Shown here one piece after another: positions 29,953 to 37,084 of a DNA stretch of 64,000 nt; within the stretch, counting starts at the first letter, position 1, and every line of letters starts with the position of its first letter. The stretch covers positions 41,340 through 105,339 of the forward strand of contig CANSMW010000006.1 in NCBI GenBank assembly GCA_947648215.1. Reading direction: 5' to 3'. The DNA comes from an uncultured Clostridium sp. (GTDB taxonomy: Bacteria > Bacillota > Clostridia > TANB77 > CAG-508). The notes under the pieces are model-generated. The model saw only the letters and a list, made by a program, of their open reading frames with translations. It did no database searches and had not been told where the DNA came from. A program made the translations under genes and the position numbers.

Positions 29953-30432
29953 TTATAACCAATTGCCCTCTTTTAATCCCAATTTAAAAGTTTCTATTTT
30001 CTCTATTCTTTCTATCTCATCATCTAAATTGATATATTCAAGAACAGCTTTCAATTCTTCTTTTGTTAAATTTGCTGTTACTACTCTATCTTCAATAAAT
30101 AGCCTAACATTAGCATATTTATTTTTTATTTCTCTCATTTTATCTTTTATTTGCTTGTAATCTTTTCTTTTTTGCCAAATATTATATCTATTATCTTCTA
30201 AAAATTGCATAATACTATCTATGTATCGGTAGAAAAAGCTATTTTCTTGTATCTTCTTGTTTTCTTTATTTTTGAAAAATCTTGTTTTTGTTTCCTTTAT
30301 TTCTTCTGGCTCTCCATACATTCTTATATAAAAGCATTCTAGTCCATCTCCTCTTGTTTCGTATATTTCATTCAAAATTTGATTTTCAAATATTTCATTT
30401 ACTTTATATTCTCTTTTTTCCATTTTCTCCAC
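29953..30432 (-). CDS. Hypothetical protein, paralogue of the next gene
   Basis: 159 residues, helical and charged, no signal or membrane segment. Its C-terminal half (IKNKYANVRLFIED, LTKEELKAVLEY, FKLGLKEGNWL) aligns with the gene at 30434-31048, from which it is separated by one base. Unknown function; the pair probably arose by duplication in the mobile element. Confidence 0.6.
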   Translation of the reverse strand: MEKMEKREYKVNEIFENQILNEIYETRGDGLECFYIRMYGEPEEIKETKTRFFKNKENKKIQENSFFYRYIDSIMQFLEDNRYNIWQKRKDYKQIKDKMREIKNKYANVRLFIEDRVVTANLTKEELKAVLEYINLDDEIERIEKIETFKLGLKEGNWL

Positions 30433-30433
30433 C

Positions 30434-31048
30434 CTACAATGCCTTTCCTTCTCGCAATCCTATTTTTAGCATTTCGTCTGCCTCATACATAGCCCTATCA
30501 TTTTGTAATTCTGTTATATCTAAAATTGCTTTCATTTCTTTTTTAGTAAGTTGTTCTATTTTGTCATCTTCAAAAAATTCTCTTACTCTAGGATACTTAT
30601 TTTTTATTTCTTCAATTTTGTGTCTAATTTTATCGTATTCTTTATTCTTTTTTAAATTTCTGTATTTTTGTTCTTCAAAATAATCTGATATTTCATTTAT
30701 ATTTTGTAAGATAATACTATCATTTGATGTGTTTTCTATTATTTTTCCTTCTCTTATTTCTTTTTTTAATCTCATTCCATCTATAAATCCTAATTTATAA
30801 TATGGTTTATGCCAAAAACACATTTCATCTAATGCATACCCTTCAAATTTATTTATTTTCTCAAATAATTCTTTCATAGTGTTTTCATCTTTAATAAATT
30901 TTTTCATAAAGTTTACTAACTCATCTTCAGCCTGTTCTGCTTTCTTTGTTTCTTCTAGTTCTCCGTATTTCTTTTTATAACTTGTAATAAATCCCTCCCT
31001 TATTTCATATAAATCGTCAAGTATTTTATTTTCATATAAATCTTCCAT
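30434..31048 (-). CDS. Hypothetical protein, paralogue of the previous gene
   Basis: 204 residues. Conserved parts shared with 29953-30432 are EEIKNKYPRVREFFEDD, QLTKKEMKAILD and LKIGLREGKAL. An additional middle segment contains YKLGFIDGMRLKKEIREG, a form seen in small helical proteins of mobile elements. AGGAGG lies before the ATG. Unknown function. Confidence 0.6.
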   Translation of the reverse strand: MEDLYENKILDDLYEIREGFITSYKKKYGELEETKKAEQAEDELVNFMKKFIKDENTMKELFEKINKFEGYALDEMCFWHKPYYKLGFIDGMRLKKEIREGKIIENTSNDSIILQNINEISDYFEEQKYRNLKKNKEYDKIRHKIEEIKNKYPRVREFFEDDKIEQLTKKEMKAILDITELQNDRAMYEADEMLKIGLREGKAL

Positions 31049-31059
31049 AATTTCCTCCT

Positions 31060-31140
31060 TTTATAGTTTGGTACATTGAAGTAATATTATCATAACTATT
31101 TTTTCAATTCAACGATATAGTTTGGTAAATTGAAATATTT
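31060..31140. promoter_or_regulatory. Repeated TATAGTTTGGTA boxes between divergent genes
   Basis: TATAGTTTGGTACATTGAA near 31062 and TATAGTTTGGTAAATTGAA near 31117, followed by an inverted TTCAATTTACCAAA near 31162. Such spaced direct and inverted copies between divergent genes suggest operator sites, perhaps for the XRE protein. Confidence 0.5.
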
Positions 31141-31235
31141 TTTATATTTTTTCAATTTACCAAAGTGGTGTCAACTCGTATTTTTATATAATTTTATTAA
31201 TTTTTTAGTACAAACTATAAAGGGGTGTAAATTAT

Positions 31236-31484
31236 ATGAAATTATCAAATGCAATTAGAAAACGAATAAAATATTATTTAAAACAAAAAGATATGAAAAT
31301 ATGGGATTTATGCAAAGCTACTGGTATTCCTTGCTCTACTATATCTACTTTTATGAGTGGTAAAACAGAACTGCTAAAACTTGATACACTATTGCATATA
31401 TGCGAGGGTTTTGAAATTACATTAGGCGAATTTTTTACTGACACAACATTTGATACTGCTGAACAAGAAAGTAATAAAGACTAA
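31236..31484 (+). CDS. Small XRE-family regulator
   Basis: An 82-residue HTH protein: DMKIWDLCKATGIPCSTIST (helix-turn-helix) and LDTLLHICEGFEITLGEFF. AAAGGGGTG precedes the ATG. One of few + strand genes, divergent from the 30434 gene and convergent with parB. Probably controls mobile-element functions. Repeats of TATAGTTTGGTA in 31060-31140 upstream could be its operators. Confidence 0.82.
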   Translation: MKLSNAIRKRIKYYLKQKDMKIWDLCKATGIPCSTISTFMSGKTELLKLDTLLHICEGFEITLGEFFTDTTFDTAEQESNKD

Positions 31485-31527
31485 CTTATTTGTTAGCCTT
31501 TTCCATTTCATTGTTTCTGTTTTCTCT

Positions 31528-32352
31528 CTACCTTTCTAAATCTTTATTCTTCCATTTTTGTTTATATTGTTTTAACAATTTTTCTATAACATCTTCCATT
31601 TGTTTTGTACTATAACCCTTTGGAAAATAACTTTTTAATTTTTCTACTTTAAACCTTATCTGTTCCTTTTGATTTGGTTTTTGTTCTATCATTATATTGA
31701 AAATTGCATCCATATCTAGTTTATTTTGTTTGCTTAACTCTTTCATTCTTATTGCTTGTGAATATGAGGGTGTGCAATCTTCGCTTTCTATTGTTTCTAA
31801 TAAGTCCTTTTGTTCCTGTTCTTTTAAATATGATATTTCTACTGCTGGGTTCATTGCCATTTTATTTTCATCAACTAATTGTAATAGTGGTTTTATAAGT
31901 TCTGTTAATCTTACATATCTTTGTACTTGCCTACCACTTATTCCATCTGCAATTTTATCTCTGGACTTGTGGACATTGTGTCCATAACTTTTTTTGCTTT
32001 GACTTTTCTCTGCCTCTAATTTCATTTTATAAGCAAAGGCTTTTTCACTTGGTAATATATCACTTCTTTGTAGGTTACTATCTACAAGAGTAATTATTGC
32101 CATATCTTTATCCATATCACGAACTAAAACAGGAATTTCGATTTTTCCTGCTTTTTCACACGCATATTTTCTTCTATGCCCACTCACTATTTCATATCCT
32201 CCTTTTTCTCTATTCCTTACTATTAACGGCTCTATAACTCCGTATTCTTTTATACTTTCAATTAAATCTTTCATATCCTCATTATCTTTTACTTGGTATG
32301 GGTTATCTTTAAATTCGTGTAATTCCTTTATATTTACAATTTTTTCACTCAT
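31528..32352 (-). CDS. ParB/Spo0J-family protein
   Basis: 274 residues with the ParB N-terminal nuclease-like fold (NPYQVKDNEDMKDLIESI, then GYEIVSGHRRKYACEKAG, the GxxRxxA-type box), and a central HTH region (GISGRQVQRYVRLTEL). Mobile elements carry such genes for partition or for regulating transfer. No parA is seen next to it. It begins one base from the relaxase stop. Confidence 0.88.
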   Translation of the reverse strand: MSEKIVNIKELHEFKDNPYQVKDNEDMKDLIESIKEYGVIEPLIVRNREKGGYEIVSGHRRKYACEKAGKIEIPVLVRDMDKDMAIITLVDSNLQRSDILPSEKAFAYKMKLEAEKSQSKKSYGHNVHKSRDKIADGISGRQVQRYVRLTELIKPLLQLVDENKMAMNPAVEISYLKEQEQKDLLETIESEDCTPSYSQAIRMKELSKQNKLDMDAIFNIMIEQKPNQKEQIRFKVEKLKSYFPKGYSTKQMEDVIEKLLKQYKQKWKNKDLER

Positions 32353-32353
32353 T

Positions 32354-33724
32354 TTATCTCACTTCCCTATTTTTATATTTTGTTTTTGTTTGTTGCAATT
32401 CTTCATTTCTTGCTTGTCTTTCTATTCTTATTACTTCTTTGATTTTTGGGTTATCTTCAACGATTTGATTTGCAACTTTTAAGCTATTTCTATAATCTTT
32501 TAGAATTGTAGTGCATTCATCCCTTTTGGTTTTATATTCTTTTATTAACTCATCATCTTTGCAATTTCTTAATTTGTTTCTGTATTTTTGCCTTATTCCA
32601 GTTACTTCTGCAATGTTCTTTTCATTCTGTGAAATATAGCTTTTTACATCATCTGTTGTTTGTAGTTTCTCTTTTGCTATTAGTCTTATTTCGTTAGAAT
32701 ATCTTTGCATTTTCCTTACTTCTTGTTTCATTTCTGGAGATAATGGCTTTCTAGTATTTTCTTTTGGTATTAGTCCTAATAAGTAATAAAGCAATAAAAA
32801 AAGAGCTTCAAGCCCTGTAATTTTACTTATATCTTTGAATTTCCCATTAAGCATACATACTTTGTTTTTCTTGTATATCTTTCTAGGTTTTATAAATTTA
32901 TAATACTGTTCTTGCACATAATAAGGGGTATTAAATACTCTATCTGCAATATTTTTAAGTGTATATTTTTCTCCTAATTGATACATTCTTGTTGCTTTTT
33001 TATCATTTATTGAACGAATAGTAGCATATTTTCGGTTTGGATTATCATTTATAACATAACCTTTTTTATACATTGCTTTCTTAAATTGTGCATAGCTTAC
33101 ACATATTTCTACTGTTTCATCTATTGCTTTTCTCATTAGATTATATTTTGTTGGCTCTCCTCTTTTTTCTGCAAAATATATATTTCTTGGTGTTCTTCCT
33201 TTTGGATTCTTAATTACTGTTAAATTATTTTCATTACATAATTCATCTGATAAACCTCTAAAACGATAATATGCACCTTTGTTACAATTAAATTTTTTTC
33301 CAGTAAACATATTAACAGAACATACTACAAAATGATTATGATATGTGCCTGTATTAAAATGTGTTGCAACTAATACTTGGTGTTCTGCCCACATTTTCCT
33401 TGCAAGTTTTACTCCAATTTCGTGTGCAAGTTCTGGAGAAACTTCGCCTGTCTTAAAACTTTGGTATGCGTGATATGCAATATTTCCTGTGCATTTTCCA
33501 AACTTTTCTTGTGTTGTTTTCATTTCTTCAAAAGCTGTTTTTCTATTACAATTCACTCCTGTTACATACATAGTTTTTTCTTTTTTATCAACTGTTTTCT
33601 CATTGTTTTCTGCATATAATAATACTTGTTTTAGATTAGAAATTATTGTTTTTTCTGGGTTGCTTGCATACTTAACTACTCGTGATAAACTATCCTTAAC
33701 TGCCCATATTTTTGTTGTCGCCAT
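32354..33724 (-). CDS. Relaxase / mobilization nuclease (MobA/VirD2-like)
   Basis: Begins MATTKIWAVKDSLSRVVKYASNPEKT, shortened motif of relaxases from clostridial mobilizable elements. Histidine metal ligands are in ATHFNTGTYHNHFVV (about residues 122-136), and a helical C-terminal half follows. The enzyme nicks oriT and leads the strand into a recipient. The ATG at 33724 (after GGAGATGATGAAG) is preferred to one at 33739. It overlaps mobC by 29 bases. Confidence 0.9.
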   Translation of the reverse strand: MATTKIWAVKDSLSRVVKYASNPEKTIISNLKQVLLYAENNEKTVDKKEKTMYVTGVNCNRKTAFEEMKTTQEKFGKCTGNIAYHAYQSFKTGEVSPELAHEIGVKLARKMWAEHQVLVATHFNTGTYHNHFVVCSVNMFTGKKFNCNKGAYYRFRGLSDELCNENNLTVIKNPKGRTPRNIYFAEKRGEPTKYNLMRKAIDETVEICVSYAQFKKAMYKKGYVINDNPNRKYATIRSINDKKATRMYQLGEKYTLKNIADRVFNTPYYVQEQYYKFIKPRKIYKKNKVCMLNGKFKDISKITGLEALFLLLYYLLGLIPKENTRKPLSPEMKQEVRKMQRYSNEIRLIAKEKLQTTDDVKSYISQNEKNIAEVTGIRQKYRNKLRNCKDDELIKEYKTKRDECTTILKDYRNSLKVANQIVEDNPKIKEVIRIERQARNEELQQTKTKYKNREVR

Positions 33725-34019
33725 CTTCATCATCTCCATTACTTTTTGAATTATAAATTACTAAAAAATTGTGTTCTATCACTTCTAAACATTCTTCTAT
33801 TTTGTCTATATCTATCTTGAAAATATCATTTTTTAACTGACAAATTTGTAAATAAATTTGATAAAATTCTTTATCTGGTATTGGATATTTTTTTTGTTTT
33901 AGTCCTGTTTTTCTTAAATAATTTGATAAAGATAATTTACATTTTTTTGCTTTTTGTTGTAATTTTTTCTTTTCATTTTCGCTAACTCTTATATGAATAT
34001 CTACTATTCTTTCTTGCAT
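33696..34019 (-). CDS. MobC-like relaxosome protein
   Basis: 107 residues. The N-terminal half is a ribbon-helix-helix type MobC pattern: IRVSENEKKKLQQKAKKCKL then SLSNYLRKTGL. It assists the relaxase at oriT. The C-terminal tail overlaps the relaxase start in another frame. GGAAGTG precedes the ATG. The putative oriT lies immediately upstream. Confidence 0.82.
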   Translation of the reverse strand: MQERIVDIHIRVSENEKKKLQQKAKKCKLSLSNYLRKTGLKQKKYPIPDKEFYQIYLQICQLKNDIFKIDIDKIEECLEVIEHNFLVIYNSKSNGDDEDGDNKNMGS

Positions 34020-34057
34020 AAAATTTCACTTCCTTTCAACTTTTCTAGCTGGGGTTA

Positions 34058-34146
34058 TAGGGGTGCCAAACCCCTTTCAACAAATGTTGTCGGTTTTGTG
34101 TGCGACACAAAACCTATGCTCGCTACACTGATAGATAAATCTATCA
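34058..34146. other. Candidate origin of transfer (oriT)
   Basis: Three hairpins in a row directly upstream of mobC: GGGG/CCCC (34060-34074), the strong GGTTTTGTGT-gcg-ACACAAAACC (34092-34114), and TGATAGA/TCTATCA (34129-34146). A hairpin followed by TATGCTCGCTACA resembles nic regions of MOBP-type elements. Location and structure fit oriT; the nic site is not proven. Confidence 0.6.
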
Positions 34147-34237
34147 ATGCAGATTTTATAAAACATTTTTACTTGCCAAAAAATAAACCTTATATCAATT
34201 TTTTATTCGATATAAGGCTATAATTTGATTTCTATTT

Positions 34238-34621
34238 TTAAATATATACATACTCGTTATAAATAATTTCCTCTGCTCTATTTTTAATATTATTCATTCT
34301 AGTTACCCATTCTAATTGATAACTTGCTTTTAAATCTTCTGTAACATTTTCTTGTTTAGCTAGTTTTGTTATTAGACTTTCTAAAATTGTATTACATTTC
34401 GTATCTATTGAATGTAAATAAGTATTTAATTTTCCACTTAATAATAAGTTGTTATATAAAACTTTGTTGTACTGTTTAATGTGTCTTAATCGTGCTTTTC
34501 CATATTTTCCAATAGTAAAGTTTTTGTTTTTTGATATTGATAGATTAGGAAAATAATAATTTTCTTTTAATGTATAAGCTATTCCTGTTTTTTCATTAAC
34601 ATATTCTTTTTTTAATTCCAT
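34238..34621 (-). CDS. Hypothetical protein, 127 aa
   Basis: Not recognised. Soluble, basic, with AYTLKENYYFPNLSI near the N-terminus and a helical C-terminal half. Similar short proteins often accompany mob genes in clostridial IMEs (TnpV-like region). It has a plausible ribosome site and lies 22 bases from the upstream gene. Confidence 0.6.
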   Translation of the reverse strand: MELKKEYVNEKTGIAYTLKENYYFPNLSISKNKNFTIGKYGKARLRHIKQYNKVLYNNLLLSGKLNTYLHSIDTKCNTILESLITKLAKQENVTEDLKASYQLEWVTRMNNIKNRAEEIIYNEYVYI

Positions 34622-34642
34622 TTTCTATTACCTACCTTTTCA

Positions 34643-35278
34643 CTAATAATATAAATTTATATTCCATTTATTGCAATATGGACAACTCAATACTTCATAT
34701 CCACTAGGACAATTTTTATAATAAGTATCGTTATCTATTTCATAGTTTGCCCATTTATCGCCCCATTTTTTTATTTCTGCATTATATACTGCTATTGCCT
34801 CTGCTTTTGAATTATACCAGTTACTATTTGAATGACTACATTTTGGTGCATTATTGGTATTAGAATTTTGATTTGTACTTTTATTTGTTGTTGTTTCTTC
34901 TATTGCTACATTCTTTTGCTCTTCTGTAACTTTTGTCTGTGTAGTAGTTTGACTGTCTTGCGTTTTCTTTGTTACTTTATTTGCATTATTATTTTTACTT
35001 GTATTCGATTTTTCTGCAACAGGTGTTGTTATTTCATTTACTGCATTTTGTGTTATTATTTCTTCATTTTGGAGTATTTCTGCTTGTGCTATTGTATTTT
35101 CTATTTGTTCTATAATATTTCCTTGTGTTTCTTCTACTGATTCATTTTCTACAACATTTTCTTCTTGTATATTGGTTGTTAAATCTACTACTTTTTCTCC
35201 TTTTTCGTTTACTGCTCCATAATAACTAAAACTAGAAATCATTGCGACTATTATAACTGCAATAATCTTTCTCATCAC
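34643..35278 (-). CDS. Secreted or membrane-anchored Thr/Asn-rich protein
   Basis: 211 residues: N-terminal hydrophobic segment (about 4-22), a long Glu/Thr/Asn/Gln-rich linker (about 30-150), and a C-terminal Cys-containing module (KCSHSNSNWYNSKAEAIAVY, then CPSGYEVLSCPYC) that may bind zinc. The layout suggests a surface protein of the mobile element. Function unknown. AGGAGG precedes the ATG. Confidence 0.65.
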   Translation of the reverse strand: MMRKIIAVIIVAMISSFSYYGAVNEKGEKVVDLTTNIQEENVVENESVEETQGNIIEQIENTIAQAEILQNEEIITQNAVNEITTPVAEKSNTSKNNNANKVTKKTQDSQTTTQTKVTEEQKNVAIEETTTNKSTNQNSNTNNAPKCSHSNSNWYNSKAEAIAVYNAEIKKWGDKWANYEIDNDTYYKNCPSGYEVLSCPYCNKWNINLYY

Positions 35279-35649
35279 TCATTCCTCCTTACTTGCTTTT
35301 ATTTTAGTCGCATTTTCTTAATAATGCAAAGGTGCAATTTAATTTATTTTTTTATTAAATATATATATTCTTTTCAGCTAGTAAAGAGTAAGTATAAAAG
35401 GGGTTTGTAAGGGGGAATTATAAAAAAATACTCCCACCGTTTTTGGACATAATTCTAGCGTAAAATCCCTTGTTTTTGTTCTAGTTATACCCTTTTTCGC
35501 ATAAAAATAAAGCATATTTCTATGCTTTACACTGGTTAAAAATTATTTATTTGATTTCTTTTCCCCACACTCCATATTGCTAATTCTTTTTATAAATTTT
35601 TTTGATTTCTCCCTTTTTGCTAAAATTTTTATTTCAATCATTTTTATAA
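35279..35649. other. Intergenic region at the right edge of accessory DNA
   Basis: No gene. It contains a G-rich stretch near 35399-35416 and a small terminator-like hairpin AAAGCATA/TATGCTTT (35508-35528). The right end of the mobilizable element probably lies here, but no clear repeat of the left end is visible. Confidence 0.5.
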
Positions 35650-37044
35650 TTATTGATTTTTAGGCTTTTTCTCATCTTTTCTACCTAGCACTGAGACTAC
35701 TTCCACATGCGAGGTAAAAGGAAACATATCAACTGGTTGCAGTTCTCGTATATCGTATTCTTCTTCTAATTGCTTCAAATCTCGCATTAGAGTGGCAGGA
35801 TTGCAACTAATATATATTAACCTCTCTGGTTTTAGTTCTCGGATATTTTGAATAGTTACTTCGTCTAGTCCCTTTCTTGGTGGGTCTACAAAAACAACAT
35901 TTGGTACCATGTTTTCTTTTTGCAATACTTTCTCTAAAATTTCTTCTACCTCTCCACAATAGAATTGCATATTTGGGATTTTGTTGATTTTAGCATTTTC
36001 CTTTGCATCTTTTATGGCTTGCTCTACTACTTCTATACCATATACTTGTTTTACCTGTGGAGAAGCAAAGGTTCCTATGGTTCCTATGCCACAATATAAA
36101 TCTAATACAATGTCCTTTTTTTCTAAATTTGCTTTCTCAATTGCTAAATGATATAACTTTTCTGTTTGAATTGGATTAATTTGATAAAACGATAGTGGTG
36201 AAATGGTAAAAGTAAAATCTCCTAGCTTATCTTGTATATATCCATTTCCATATAATATGTAATTTTCTTTTCCCATAATGACATTTGTGTTTTTGTTATT
36301 AATGTTTTTCACAATTGTTTTAATTTCAGGAAATTTCTGTTTTAAGGTTTCTACTAATTTGGTTTCATTTGGTAAGTTTTTTTCGTTTGTAACAAGAACA
36401 CACATCACTTCTTTGGTATGAAATCCTACTTTGATTACAATATGACGAAGTTGTCCTTTTCTACTTTTTTCATTATAAGCACAAATTCCATTTTCTTTTC
36501 CCCATTGTAATATGAATTTTGCGATTTGTTCGGATATTGGCATTTGAATGGCACATGTGTTTATTTCGACAATTTCATGGCTTCTTTTAGCATATACCCC
36601 TGTTACCATTTCGCCATTTTTATTGTATCCTACTGGGTATTGCGCTTTGTTACGATAATGATATGGTTTTTCCATTCCTATGGTGTCTTTTACCATTATT
36701 TTACTTTTTAATGTCTTATCTACTAAATTTTGTACCATATCTTTCTTTAATGCTAAGGTTTCCTCATATTTCATGTGTCGTAAATTACAGCCACCACATC
36801 TTTTAAAAGTACTGCAATCCGTATCTTGTCTTGCTTTTGAAGGTGTTTGTATTTCAAGAACCTTTCCAAAAGCATGAGAGGTGTTTACTTTTACAATTAC
36901 AATTCTTACGGTTTCTCCTTTCATGGCTTCTGGAATAAAAATAGTAAAATTATTAATTTTGGCAATCCCTTCTCCTTCACACCCATAATCAATTATTGTA
37001 ACAATATATTCTTTGTTTTTTTGTACTGGTATACGATTTTCCAT
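35650..37044 (-). CDS. rlmD: 23S rRNA (uracil-C5)-methyltransferase RlmD-like
   Basis: 464 residues. N-terminal TRAM domain (about 8-65, VTIIDYGCEGEGIAKI), an Fe-S cluster motif with Cys77, Cys83, Cys86 and a fourth Cys near 163 (INTCAI), SAM-binding motif LDLYCGIGTIG, VFVDPPRKG, and the nucleophile Cys in YISCNPATL (about 418). It methylates uracil in 23S rRNA. It could equally be named RumA or RlmCD by family. The ATG is preceded by AAAAGGATGG. It is backbone DNA right of the accessory region. Confidence 0.93.
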   Translation of the reverse strand: MENRIPVQKNKEYIVTIIDYGCEGEGIAKINNFTIFIPEAMKGETVRIVIVKVNTSHAFGKVLEIQTPSKARQDTDCSTFKRCGGCNLRHMKYEETLALKKDMVQNLVDKTLKSKIMVKDTIGMEKPYHYRNKAQYPVGYNKNGEMVTGVYAKRSHEIVEINTCAIQMPISEQIAKFILQWGKENGICAYNEKSRKGQLRHIVIKVGFHTKEVMCVLVTNEKNLPNETKLVETLKQKFPEIKTIVKNINNKNTNVIMGKENYILYGNGYIQDKLGDFTFTISPLSFYQINPIQTEKLYHLAIEKANLEKKDIVLDLYCGIGTIGTFASPQVKQVYGIEVVEQAIKDAKENAKINKIPNMQFYCGEVEEILEKVLQKENMVPNVVFVDPPRKGLDEVTIQNIRELKPERLIYISCNPATLMRDLKQLEEEYDIRELQPVDMFPFTSHVEVVSVLGRKDEKKPKNQ

Positions 37045-37084
37045 CCTTTTCTACTCTTTTCTACAAACTTTTTTACTAGCCACT

